60,000 nt of DNA. Source: Symsagittifera roscoffensis. Lineage: Eukaryota > Xenacoelomorpha > Acoela > Convolutidae. The stretch is from NCBI RefSeq assembly GCF_963678635.1, contig NC_087069.1, forward strand, positions 9,757,206 through 9,817,205. Direction: 5' to 3'. Below are positions 36,301 to 47,845 of the stretch, one piece after another (position 1 is the stretch's first letter; each line of letters starts with the position of its first letter). The notes under the pieces were generated by a model. That model saw only the letters and a list, made by a program, of their open reading frames with translations, did not search any database and had not been told where the DNA came from. A program made the translations under genes and the position numbers.

Positions 36301-37634
36301 TTTTTGTCAACTAGTTTTCTTATAGCTTTCCTTTTTAATGATCGCAAAAACACTTTTTGCAGTCCAAATTTTTGGTCAGATTTTCTTATTGAAGTTCTTA
36401 AGAAAAATGGGGGTTTCTTTAAAGCTAAGAATGATGACGAACCAAAGATGATCACATTGAATAAAAGGTTTTAATGGAAAAAATATTCCGAGACAAAAAA
36501 AATTGATTTAAAAATTTGTCGCTGTCACAATATTGAAAAAATTCAAACTTAACCCGTATAGTTTGGTTAATAAAATTAATCGATTATTAAAATGGGCTGT
36601 ACAATAAACTCGAACTGGTTTTACAAAGGTGAAGTTTTTCTTTTCCTGGAAAAACAAATCATTTTTCTTGTAATTGCAAAAAACAAAGCCAGCTTCCAAA
36701 CTGTGACAAAAAATATGGGTTAAAAACAACACTCCCAAAACTTCTTTTGTTAAATTCAAATTTAGACAAAAAAAAAGACTTTTCTGAGGCAAATGATATT
36801 TTAAGAAGGAACATAGCGAAAATATGACACCAGAAAATGTTTTTGAAATTCGAAAAAATTTAGAAAAAAAACTTTCAAAAAATTCTGTTGGATAATTTCT
36901 TGTTTCCTAAGTGAGAAATGTTATGCTATTCTTTCGGACAGTAAACAAAACTTACTATTGACTTTGTTTTTACCTAATTAGAAGCCTTTTTGATTGGTGA
37001 CTTTTGGAGATAAATCTGCAGGAAATTGATTTATACTTTGAAAACAAATCTCAAAGTTTTTGTCCTTTGAATTTTTTGCTTTACATAAGTTTTTTTTATT
37101 TCAACCGTACAATTCTTTCCCCCCTCCGAATTTACCAACCATAGATTGTCCCCCAGACAAGTTTCGACATTGGAACTTAATATGTAGAAAGTATGGATTT
37201 CGAACAAACGCACAAACAAAAGTTATTTTCTCTTTTTATGAAGGGTTGCTTTTGAATGATGTTAATTAACTAATAAATTTTATTTTCAATCAATTTTTTC
37301 TCCTAATACCAATTTGTATACATTCAGGCTATACTTTAAATGAACGCATATTTTCGAAAATGATGATTCAAAAATGATCTAGAAAACCATATTTGCACCC
37401 AATGACAATATGGGGGAATATTGTACAGTTAATCCTTTTTTTAGAAGTCAAGCCAATCAGTTGATCACATTCGAACAGGCGAATCAAATCGGAAAAATAA
37501 GAACGCTTCGGTGCTTTTTGGCGTAGTTTTCAAAAATTGATTATTAACTCTCGATTTTTGCTCTTGTTTGTAAGTCATTTAAGATTTTTTCAGAAAAGAC
37601 AAAATATTATATCATAATTTGCAATACATTTGAA

Positions 37635-38045
37635 CAGAGGTGGATCAATGATTTTCTCGAGATGGGTGTGTGGTATTTCAAAAAAAATTCGGAATATTTT
37701 TCGACCTTTTTTAAGGTCGATCCAATTGATATTCTGAGCGTTCCTAAAACACTATTAAGATCCCATTTTAATTAAATTTTCTGCGCTGCGGGCAATTTTT
37801 TGACAGAACAGGCCAAAAAAGCGTTTTTAGGCATTTTTTGGAAAAATTTAACCAAAAAAAATTGCGTTTCTTCAGCGCGCTTCCCCCTCAAAATAAGTAT
37901 ATTTTGGCGCCAAAGGCGCCTTTAGAAATTTTTTAGGGTCAGTCAGCTATAAAATAGATATCTCAAAATAGTACAAAGGGGGACTCTTTTGGTCGGGAGG
38001 GGGTCGAATCCTTGAGGGGAGGGGAAGGCGTAAACCCCTCCCCTA
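37635..38045 (+). repeat. CAGGGGCGGATC family, near-complete copy C
   Basis: Diverged start CAGAGGTGGATCAATGATTT, then AAGGTCGATCCAATTGAT, TCTGCGCTGCGGGCA, GGCGCCAAAGGCGCC (a perfect small palindrome), TACAAAGGGGGACTC and GGGGGTCGAATCCTTGAGG. Confidence 0.75.
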
Positions 38046-38544
38046 AATCTGTTCACACACGGAGTAATTAATTCCGGAGTTATTTGCTTTATAATTGAGT
38101 TTCTGTCTGTGATCCATTCAAAGATAGTTTTTTCTGTGATCATGTTTTCCCCGCAATCTTTATTGTTTTTAAAATTTGAAAAAAGCTCTCTTTGTGTTTC
38201 GCAGCAGTTTAATTCGCCTTGAGCTTTATGTCGTAACAATGAGAAACAAATTTGGACAAGCTATTGTTCACCTGAAGCTAGAGGTTAAGCGAAAGCAATC
38301 TATAGTCGCCTTGACTAGTATAATTGCTAAAATCGTCAAAGAAATCAAAGATAGCATGAAGTAATGTTGCAGCTTCAAACACTCATTATTTGATCATTTT
38401 TGAAATCCCAGGGCCTTATCAATGAGCCTGCAAAATGTTTTTAATCTTTTTTTTCAAAGTTTAATACTGAAGCCATGCCTTACATATTAGTTCAACATAT
38501 ATGTAATAAAACCGTTCAATCAACTGCAAAATAGCCAAATCTTA
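38046..38544. other. Intergenic DNA, weak open frame
   Basis: A 43-codon amphipathic frame (MRNKFGQAIVHLKLEVKR, 38239-38364) is the only coding-like feature. It has no recognised family or splice support. Confidence 0.35.
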
Positions 38545-39335
38545 GCAGACACTCTGGAGTATCCGAAAAATTGACCTTATTTGAGCTTGGAACTTTCCTG
38601 AAAGATATATTCTCGTATCCATGGGAATTTCTGTGCAAGATCTGAAACTCTTTATTTCTTACATAAGTTGATTCTCAGATCTGAAATTCTTTATTTCAGA
38701 TCTTGATAAGAATTAAAAATTTCAGATTTTAAATGGTAAATTTCAGATCTGAAATAACCTTGAAAAACAAATTTTCAGATCTGAAATCAGATCTGAGAAA
38801 TCTTCTGTTAAATTATAATTTATGAATTTCGAGCAAAAATGGAGTTTTTATTTTTGATGTTTCTGCAACACAAAATTATGTTTAGATTAACTAGAGGTCA
38901 GAAAAACTTCCGAATAGTTTCACGAACAAATTTTTTTGAACTAAATTTCTTGTTCAACTGTGTGTAAAAGTTTTTAAAAACTGTAACAACACCTATAAAG
39001 TGTTCAATTTTCAGGTGTTATTTATGTGTTATCAATGCTTATCGCATGCTTGGGGAAACATACTTCGGCAGTTTCAACAGTCTCAAAAATAGCAAATATT
39101 GTTTCAAAATCATTGATTTTTCCGATCTGAAATAACCAAGAACAACTAAATTTCAGATCTGAAATTAGATTTGAAATAGATTTTTTTTAGATCTGAAATA
39201 ACCAAGAAAAAGAAAATTTCAGATCTGAAATAACCAATCCCTAGAGTATCCAAGCGTTATTTAAACATTTCACAACCTATTTCAGATCTGAAATTTAGAT
39301 CTGAAAAAGATTATTTCAGATCTGTGTTAGAAAAA
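38545..39335. repeat. AGATCTGAAAT palindrome island
   Basis: The 16-bp perfect palindrome ATTTCAGATCTGAAAT occurs exactly at 38740-38755, 39150-39165, 39216-39231 and 39279-39294, with many partial copies. Several are followed by AACC(A/T)(A/T)GAA, giving a loose unit of about 35 bp. The outer edges carry direct GGAGTATCC / AGAGTATCC motifs at about 38552 and 39244. No coding potential. Confidence 0.88.
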
Positions 39336-39339
39336 ATAC

Positions 39340-40734
39340 TGGGTACGGGTTATGATTTTTAATCGATACTCTTAAAGATGGTCGTATCGGGTCAAAGCCC
39401 TGAATAATTTTGATTGAAATTTAGGTTCACTATTGGAGTAGTGTTAGGATACTTTTGGATACCATGCCCTCACGCTATCATGCTATGAAAGTAAGGCACA
39501 AATATTATAATTTACTAATAAAAAGTATCACTTAGACCAGTTAGCATGCCTCAAATCAAGGTCCGCTTACAGTTAATGGCGCGCGTTAATTATCCCATAC
39601 TGTCCGAATTTGCAATCTTTAAGCCCTCATACTTTAACGAAAATTGATCACAGCTAAAGTATCTTTTTGAAATTGTGCTAAGAGCAACAACGTCATTCGG
39701 TTAATTTATAAAAATTCCGTCAAAATGTTTGCTTAGAATTCCAAGCTGGTCTGAAGAAAAACGCCACCCAGAGAATACAGTTTTGTCATTTTTGTTTGAA
39801 AGTCGAAATAATAACAAAACAATGGTCATCAATTATTTTAAAACTACTTTTTTTGATAGTTTGCCCATAAAGTTGATTGTTTTGTTTCAATTCTCAGAAA
39901 TTCTCACACTTTAAGTTCAACCGGTCTTCTAAATTTTTGAAATTTTCATTTATTTGGGCTTTTACAAGTTATGGGTGTTAGTTTTTGCTGTATTCAGCTT
40001 ATGGTAATGATCAAATAAAAGATTAAATCACTCAGATATGTTAGTATTACTATGTTTTTAACTTGTTATAAAATGTCGAGTACAATGCTTTTGAAATTCT
40101 TTGTTTTTACAAAAAGCAATTTTACAAAGAAAATTTTTTGATGCTCTGAAACGTTCATAAGTCGTTCTGCTATGCAAAAAGAGAAAAAAAACTGAAATTA
40201 AGTAAGAGTAGAGATAGGAATGCAATATAATTCTGTCGAGAAATTGTCTTACCTTTTTCGAGACATCCAATTTCGTCGAGACTTCCAATTCCATTGCGAT
40301 CTCGTGAAAAAAATAAACTGGAGCGCATTTACCACATATGATAAGAAATCGGCCACCGTAGTTTGAGCATATTCGAGATTTTTTGAGCTGAGCACCAAAA
40401 CATTGTTAGAATCTACAAAACTATGCATGTTACAAGAATTCAGCGAAAACTGAAGCGTTTGCGTTTTTCCAAATAGGTGATCAAAATCATAAGTATGCGC
40501 TAACTTATAGTATGCGCTTGAATATGAATTTCAAAATTTCCCATCTTTCTGTTTCTGATACTGGACTTGCAACGGAATCTGAAAAGTTGTCGCAATTGCT
40601 TGCAGCAATTTTTAAAACTTTAATGCGTTTTGAGTTTTGATGCCTTTTCCCGAATACTGGCGAAAAAGTTTTTTATCAACTTCAGAAGAAGACTTTTCCT
40701 TGTCAGTTTCTGTGGCTCCCCAGTTTTTAATTGT
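39340..40734. other. AT-rich intergenic DNA, no gene recognised
   Basis: Short frames only. A piece related to the hairpin family (TCAAAGCCCTGAATAATTTT, minus-strand sense) lies at about 39391-39410. Confidence 0.5.
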
Positions 40735-41074
40735 CCGCACTCAGTAAAAAAAAGAAAATCATAATCGATTATTCTACAATTATAATCGTAATTTAAGCAA
40801 AACTATGATAAATTAAAAGCGCCAATTTTAGATTTTTATACGATTTATAATCCATTTTAATTATAACGTTTTTGGTGACAATTTATTAAAGTATAATCAA
40901 ATATAATTGATTATAGTTTTTACGAAAATCCCTTATAATCTCTTATAATCTCTTATAATCTATTATATCTATATATTATAATCCCTTTTTCTACCAAAAT
41001 AATATTTTACTTGAAAGATGATATACAATGGACTATGATTTAGCTATTCTGCATGAAAACACAGGAAAATTCAA

Positions 41075-41378
41075 GCTTTTTTTGGGCCGACAGAACTGAT
41101 TTTCCGAGCTCTCCCAAAGCACTTAAAAGACCCTGTTTTGGACAAATTTTGTGCGCCGCAGGCAAACTTTTGAAGAAGCAGGCCAAAAACGGCTTTTTTC
41201 AAGGCATTTTTTGGAAAAGTTTCACCAAAAAATCGCGTTTTTTTTGCGCGCCTCAAAATTAGTTTTTTTTGGCGCCAAAGACCAAATGGTCCGTAACCAA
41301 ACGTGTATACCTCAAAACAGTACAAAGGGGGAACCCTTTGGGTAGGCAGGGGGTCGAATCCCTGGAAAAAGGCATCCC
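41075..41378 (+). repeat. CAGGGGCGGATC family, copy D (5' truncated)
   Basis: Contains GAGCTCTCCCAAAGCACT, TGTGCGCCGCAGGC, GCGCGCCTCAAAATTAG, TACAAAGGGGGAACCCTTTG and GGGGGTCGAATCCCTGG. It lacks the CAGGGGCGG start and lies within the left arm of the foldback element. Confidence 0.75.
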
Positions 41379-41884
41379 CATGCAATTTTTCAAATGCAAT
41401 TCAATCAATGCCATTTGTTAAAGACAAAGCTGCATTTAACAATAAACAAGCATATTTTTTAAAGTTTCATGCTCTAACTTTTCATTGATTTTGGTTTTTT
41501 TTTCTGAGATCTCTTAGAACATAATACCCCATTTCGCAAAAAAAAGGCAACTCGCAAAAATAGGTACCCGCAATCAGTAAAAAGAGAAAAAAAATAGATT
41601 ATAATGGTTTTTTATTGTCAGTCTCAAAAAATTTCAAAAAGAACTGATTTTAATTGATTAAAAAATGGATTGTAATGTTACTATTTTTCGAAACAAAGAA
41701 AATCATTATAATAGTTTATAATCGATTATAATCGATTATTTTTTAAAAAATGAAATTTTATTGATTTATAATCCATTATAATGGATTATAATCTATTTTA
41801 ATTCAACATTTGTCATCGCTTCATCACATTTTTTTTGTTTTATCTCGTTGTTGTTTTGTGTGCTTTTCAGTTGTATCAAAAATT

Positions 41885-42100
41885 TCCAAAAAATTAAAAA
41901 TTGTCTAAAACGCCTTTTTTGGCCTGTTTTTGGATAATTTTGCCTGCAGCGCAGAAAAATTGATCAAAATGGGGTCTTTATAGTCAATTAGGAGAGCTCA
42001 GCAAATCAATTTGGTCAACCTGAAAAAAAATCGACAAAATTTTGAAAATCCGCCCCCCCCCCCTTCCTCCTCCGCCAAGAAAGTCCGAGATCCGCCCCTG
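41885..42100 (-). repeat. CAGGGGCGGATC family, copy E (5' half)
   Basis: On the minus strand it begins CAGGGGCGGATCTCGGACTT and runs through CAGGTTGACCAAATTGAT, GAGCTCTCCTAATTGACT and TCTGCGCTGCAGGC to AAAAAAGGCGTTTT. It is the inverted partner of copy D. Confidence 0.75.
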
Positions 42101-42422
42101 TTTATAGCCTAATTTTTTTTACTGTTTTTTTATGCAGAATAGCTAAATTAAAATGCATTACATTTGTTTTTTTGTGAGATAATATTTTTATTAAAAAAGG
42201 GATTAGAATCTATTATAATAGATTATAGGAGATTTTCGGAAAAATTATAATCACTTACAATTGATTATATTTTATTAAAATGTCACCAAAAATATTATCA
42301 TTATAATGGATTATAAATCGCTTAAACATCTAAGTTTGGCGCTTATAATTCATTATAATTTTGGTAAAAGTACGATTATTATTATGATATAATCGATTAT
42401 TTCCTTTTTTAACAGAGTGCGG

Positions 42423-45227
42423 GTAAATCGCAATATACTCACCGCCGCATTCGCGCCAATGTGTTGTGAGCTAACCATCAGATAGTAGAACTTTGTAATT
42501 TTGAGAGCCATTTAGAGCCATTTATTTCCAGGAAATTGGCTACCTTAAGCTGAAATTCGTAAGTTTCACCTTGAACTTCAAATCTAACAATTTTTTTAAA
42601 TTTTGCGAACTGTCTTTTGTTACGAATTGTCCTTAATTACGAGTTGTCGTGGTACCCTCAAATTCGGTCGGTTTGATACTGGGGTACTGAAAACAGTGAT
42701 TTTGAGATACTTTTCTTATATTTATGTTCCATTTGTTATACTGAACGCCGTTTGATTAGTTCATTTTATTCTGACTTTTTCTGAAACTTTTTAAAGAGCA
42801 ATTTTCACAAGTTACATGAGTGGTCCTATAATTACTCTTTGTTGCAACACAATATAATAAAAACACTACAATGTAAAATTTGATTGAAGTTGCTTTTTGA
42901 CCGTGAACGTTGAAGATCTTTTTAAAAAGTTCAAAGACTCTCTCTAACTGGATGGTTAATTTGCTACTTTCATCTTAAATCTTGACATAAGAAAAACAAA
43001 TTTTATCAAAAAATGTCATAAAGTTAAATTAAAAACCAGCTCAACCAAACAATTTTATGGCCGCTTGAATTACAACACCGCTATGACCACGCCCTAAAAA
43101 GTTGTAGAAATATTACATTTCCAGTTCTGCTAACAAGCGCAGGAACTGATAAAACATGTAAAAATTAAAATAAAAAAGGAAAATCATGGCCAGTGCATAT
43201 AAAAAATCAAAGGAATATTTGAAAAACTGCAAAATTAAACCAAGTTACTCCGAAACATTTTTTAAAAATCATTGGCTAAACGCAAGGGCTCCAAAAAGTA
43301 GTGAGCACATTTTTCATAAGAGATTGATAATTTTAGCCATATAACTGTTTGTTCTGCTTACGACTTATACCATACAAGTGTACAGAATGTTCCGACTGAA
43401 TATCCGCATTATCTTACGGTAAGACACGTGATAGTGAACAAAAAACTTTGCCTAGTTAAAAATTCTTTCTCTCTTTTTTTGGCCTATCACAGAGGCATCA
43501 ATTAAAGACATCAACTTTTATTAAAAGGTATCAATGATTTTGTTCGATCATTTCTGGCACTATACAAAACCCTGAAGTTTATCCAACAAAAAGTTTTCGC
43601 AAGTAACGCTGAAAAAAGTGAAATTAATCAAATTTTCTAAAAAGAAATTTGAAAATGAAAGATCCTTTTGGTGAAACTTTGAAAAATCATGCTGACTTTA
43701 ACCCTAGTTGTAATCGAAAAGAAAGCAAGGAATGGTGCGGTTAACAAAAATAAATTCTCTTTCTTGTTATCTCTGAACTATTTTAGTTTTTCGTCTCACA
43801 AAGCTCATAATGAGGAGCTCTCTCTGTTGCTAAGATTTTTGCCCAGGCAGACGATATGAAAGTTGTTTGCTCATAGATAAGAATTTCATCAAAAATTATT
43901 TTTGTTGCAGGATTTGTTAACTGAAACTCCGAACTGCAACTTTGGAATAAAAATAGTGAGAAAATTTGCTCAATTTCCCAATAATGGCACTCACTATGCA
44001 AAAAAAACTTAGCCTTTCAATTAATTCTAGCCAGGCCAACAGTTTGATATTGAAAAAATATCTTTTATCCCTCCAAAAAATTAGTCTGAGGTTAAAGAAC
44101 AATCAAACGAACTCACACACGGAACATAATTGTTAGCTTAAAATTTTTTTGAAAATTTTGAAAATTTTCCGGAATGATTACTAGAAAAAAAAGTTCAGCT
44201 ACTTTAGTGTTGTCCTCGAGCCTCGAGAGACTATTATGTGTCTTCAAATTTAGTTTTGAGATTTGAACAACAATATTGTGCTTCTTTTGGATCAAATTTT
44301 TTCAAACATTTTTTGATACCATTGGAGATTTTGATTTAATATGTTTCCACGCTTTTCTCAGCTTTTTGGTCCTAATTTTAACAATGAGGTCCTGGAGCAT
44401 TGAATAACATGTAAAAGCAGAATTCAAAAAAAATGTTCTCATTATTTTTTGTCAATGCAATTTACTGATTGATACATTGAATAAATAATAAAATTGAAAA
44501 GACAGCGGTTTAAGGTCAACGTGCTAGTTTTCAGAAACTTTTTAGGATGTGCTAAAATCTTTGATTTTTTATTATAGATTTTTTGTACCGTTTTCGCCCT
44601 TAACGCTATGTTAAGAACGCTTTGTAACTCTCTCCGTATTCCAAGTGTATGATAAACTTTTTTACGGCTGCAATGAAAGCATTACATTGCAGAATCTCTT
44701 GGAGAAATTTCTAAAGTTGGAGATAAATTTATTCCGACTCAGATATTTTAAGGAAATTACTACAAAAAAATATGGAGGTTTTGGGTGGTTTTTTTTTGTT
44801 ATTCTCGCGTCGTTACAGGTATTTATTGAACCAAATAGCTCGCAAAAACTTCAATTGCTGAGAAAATGCTAATCCTTAGTCTTTTTGTCATATCAAATAA
44901 ACAGATTGAAACTGTTAAGATGCGTTTTTCTTTCGTGCCACTAACTGATATTAAATTATAGCTATAAATCTTAGTTAATTACCAAAACCTCATCCTCGTG
45001 TTTTTGATATTTTTACAAAAATGACTTTAGAAATATAAAGAAAACGTCGATTTTTTGTTAAGGCCAAGTGCGTTTAGTAAATCGAAGTTTCAGGAAATTA
45101 CCATATCAGTTAAGACCAATTAGCTTGCTGCAGTATAGTTTGGAGCAGTTTTGCGACGCGTAAAAAACTGTGCCACACTTTGAATTCAGAAGATAGAACA
45201 AGCAGTTTGCATGGTATCATGTCAGAT
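42423..45227. other. AT-rich intergenic DNA, one weak coding-like frame
   Basis: A minus-strand frame at 43783-43950 (FQLTNPATKIIFDEILIY ...) reads like protein and has possible acceptors upstream, but belongs to no family I recognise. Otherwise nothing is supported. Confidence 0.4.
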
Positions 45228-45310
45228 TAATTGAGTTGTGTGTGTACCCGGCAGGGCACTTGTAGATCCCAGGGATCAATCCCACCTGTGAGTAAATAAA
45301 TTTTTTTGGA
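45228..45310 (+). repeat. Possible SINE-like fragment
   Basis: GGGATCAATCCC (about 45283-45294) resembles a pol III B box and is followed shortly by a GTAAATAAATTTTTT tail. A weak A-box-like TTAATTGAGTTG lies about 55 bp upstream. Both boxes are imperfect. Confidence 0.25.
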
Positions 45311-45527
45311 AACTGGTCATAAACAACCCCACCGAGCTACAAAAAACCCCAGCATAAAAAACCACACCGAGCAATCGGAAATCGGAACGAGGATATTATT
45401 TGCGGAATCAAATTTGGTTCGAATTGTTTTTTTGAACTACAGCAACAATTGTAGTTCATGACAAGAACAATTTCTTAATTCATTATCTGTTTCATATTTG
45501 GTTTGAGGCAATAATTTGTCCATTACG

Positions 45528-45840
45528 TGTAAACATCCCACATGTGAAACATCTGAAAAACCAAAAGGCGTTGCGAACATCCAAGAAACGCTTTACAAGG
45601 TGAAAACATCCGAATTTTTTCAAAAATTAGGGCAAAAATCAGATTTCTGTCCTTCGTTTTAGTGAGCTGTAGTGGTCGAATGAAGGCGGATTGCCGCAAG
45701 TCGCGCTAACGAGGTGTGAGCTTGCCATCAGAGGGTGGGATTTTTTTATTGACAAATCGAGCGTATTATTGACAATCCTAGCGTCATTTTAATACATAGT
45801 TTTTATATAAGTTCGGATCTTTAACATACCAGATGTCTTC
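45528..45840. mobile_element. AACATCC-type MITE, diverged copy
   Basis: Left end GTAAACATCCCACATGTGAA; right end, in reverse complement, GAAGACATCTGGTATGTTAA then ATCCGAACTTATATAA. These match the ends of the cleaner copy at 50741-51097. The interior (45666-45740) shares a CGC-rich block with the sequence just outside the foldback element at 42430-42490. Confidence 0.5.
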
Positions 45841-46210
45841 AAATGGTTTAATTGCATAATTTATTAATGCATTTTTGGTTTCCTGATTTGGTCCGTTATT
45901 TTTCGGTGGTTTGATTTTGTTGCGTCGATTTCCTTGCCTACCACCATTTACTCAGTTTCGAATAAAAAGTAATTTTTTTCCCGAGGATCTACAATTGAAA
46001 TAGACATTCTTCATTCTGTGCTTTAATAAATTCCGGAAAACATTGAAACGCCTTTTAAGGAGAGATATGAATTGTTGCCTTCATTAACCTTTTTGTTTCA
46101 GGAAAAGTTTTCTGCAAAATCAGTATAAAAGTTCATAAATTTGGTAATTTCATTTTCACTTCGAGTTTCCAAGTTTAGATTTAAATCGCCCCTTTTTAAT
46201 TTTCTCTATC

Positions 46211-46460
46211 TGTTTTTTCAAGATAAATGAAAAAGTCAAAAAGTATTAATAAGATAAAAAACGGAGTCGCCCCCTCAGGTCAAAGTTGCTGAGCTCTAAG
46301 CTCAATTATGATTGGCTGAAAGGTGCTTGTTTAAACTAGCTTCTTTTTTTTCAAGATAACTGAAAAAGTCAATAATACTCAGAGATAAAAAAAAAAACAA
46401 AGTCGCCATCTAACGTCAAACTTGATGAATTCCAAGCGCGATTCCGATTGGCTGAAATTT
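46211..46460 (+). repeat. 133-bp tandem repeat (two units)
   Basis: The units start at about 46211 and 46343 and share TTTTTTCAAGATAA-TGAAAAAGTCAA, AGATAAAAAA, AGTCGCC, GTCAAA-TTG and CGATTGGCTGAAA-type blocks. Each ends with ATTGGCTGA, an inverted CCAAT-type core. This lies about 1 kb upstream of the FN3 gene and could be regulatory or merely a minisatellite. Confidence 0.75.
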
Positions 46461-47352
46461 TATCTTACTGTCCTTTTTTATCTTATTTTTGCAGTGTATA
46501 AGTATGTAGCGGTGTGTGTTTTGTGATAAGCAGCTATGATTGCTTAATTTGATAAGGGGAAAATAATAGGGAAAACTAGAATCGTTCCCCAATGGTAAAA
46601 GGTAAGAAAAAATGGGATGAGGCCTAGCGTGCAAAGGTAATGATGATCGCAAGTCTTTACCTGAGTCTTTGCAAAAGCAGTGAAATGTTTTCTCCTATCA
46701 TTTTTATCTTCATCCAATCGCATTTCAGGAATCTATTTTGACAAACAATTCCAAAAAACGCAGATGTATTTTTGATTTAATGTTAATTTGCCATCTTTCG
46801 ACTGTATAATTTATCGAGAATAAAATTGAACCGGCCCCTTTTTAAGAATATAATGGCGACAAATTCAACTGCCTGCTGTGAAAAATTATAATTTCCCCTT
46901 TAAATAGTTAATAAGGACGTTAAATTTTGAATATCCGGTCAATTTATCGAAGAGACATGCTTAAAAAAATTCAAGATCTCAAATGAAAGGCTTACAAAAT
47001 ATCCCCTGACAATTTTCCCTCTAACAGACAAACAATTCTGATTAGCTGATGAAAGACCTAAGTTCGCTCCCATGGCAATGTGATAAATCTTCAGCCACAT
47101 TGTATCAACAATTTTCGATCGTTGCCAAAATCGACTATCAAATTCAAACCCACATTAATGTTTTCAAACAATGATTTCGAAGTTTATATCTTTTACTGTT
47201 TATCACATTTTAGCCATATCACAATTATACTCAATAATAATTAGCCCGCTGTCAAAAAATGACATATTTTTGCTCAAAACCGCAAAAAGTGTTAAAAAGT
47301 ATCCGCGATTTTTGATGAAAATTTGCTTATTACACGAAGCGAGACCATCAAA
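46461..47352. other. Upstream region of the FN3 gene
   Basis: No TATA box in a convincing position. The immediate leader is AGACCATCAAA before the ATG. A TTTTAG at about 47212 could serve as a splice acceptor for an upstream leader exon. A 78-codon antisense frame (46416-46652) overlaps the tandem repeat and is not credible. Confidence 0.4.
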
Positions 47353-47845
47353 ATGCATTCACATGTTCTACTTTTAATTATGACCTCGGTTTACTGTTTA
47401 CTAAGCTACGAGAGTTCATCAATTTTGGTTGTCGGAATATTAAACCCAACCGGGCCCCCTGGTTTTCGGGACGTATCAGCCCGGTCGGCTTTACCCGACG
47501 ACGTGTTACTAATTCTCAAAAATGATGCTTTAGCTGCAGTTCTGGAAGAGCCGATGAATATTTCGACAAACTCGGCAGTGATCTGCTGGCAGAAACCAGT
47601 TGCTGACTCGCAAGTTAAACTGTACACTCTCAAAGTTGAAATCGATTCGGGAGACATCAGTTCGTCGGGTGGGAACACCGTGTTTTCGGCGGATGTTCCC
47701 GCGGGTAAAAACGAAGACCGGTTTTGCCAGTCCGTGGATAACTTGGAAGAAGACACGAAGTATGTGTACACAGTTATTGCAGTGCATATTAATGGACTAG
47801 CAATACAAAACGTAGACAGAGGCGCCTTCAAAACCAAAGCAAACT
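47353..47845 (+). CDS. Secreted fibronectin type III domain protein, exon 1
   Basis: Encodes 164 residues plus one base. Start ATG 47353-47355 is chosen because the upstream frame has no other ATG and residues 1-18 form a clear signal peptide (hydrophobic core VLLLIMTSVYCLLSY). Residues about 50-163 fit one FN3 domain: strand-B AVICWQKP with core Trp79, strand-C LYTLKVE with Tyr91, then LEEDTKYVYTVIAVHINGLA with the family's L-x-x-x-T-x-Y-x-x-x-V-x-A pattern (Leu131, Tyr137). One N-glycosylation sequon is seen at Asn69, and Cys78 and Cys125 may pair. The frame ends at ACT|GTGAGT, a strong donor in phase 1, the usual phase at FN3 boundaries. GC content is visibly higher than the surroundings. 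Probably an extracellular binding or adhesion protein; ligand unknown. FN3 assignment is by pattern, not by a profile search. Confidence 0.85.

Larger units (their letters stand above)
40735..42422. mobile_element. 1.69-kb foldback element with long TIRs
   Basis: Left arm 40735-41060 and right arm 42110-42422 are inverted repeats of about 310-325 bp starting CCGCAC(A/T)C-GT and rich in ATAATCGATTATAAT-type motifs. They share GCGCCAA, TTTATAATCCATT, TTTTGGTGACA and TTTAGCTATTCTGCAT. Inside each arm sits a CAGGGGCGGATC-family copy in opposite orientation. The centre (41565-41815) carries a third ATAATC-rich block that starts with the same CCGCAATCAGTAAAAA end, suggesting nested insertion. No protein is encoded. 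Confidence 0.85.

Noticed and set aside
35350-39335. Possible CRISPR-like array
   Set aside because: Repeats are palindromic but spacing is irregular, there are no unique equal-length spacers, and the context is eukaryotic.
41071-41385. 104-codon minus-strand frame
   Set aside because: Lies wholly inside copy D of the CAGGGGCGGATC repeat and the foldback arm; explained by repeat sequence.
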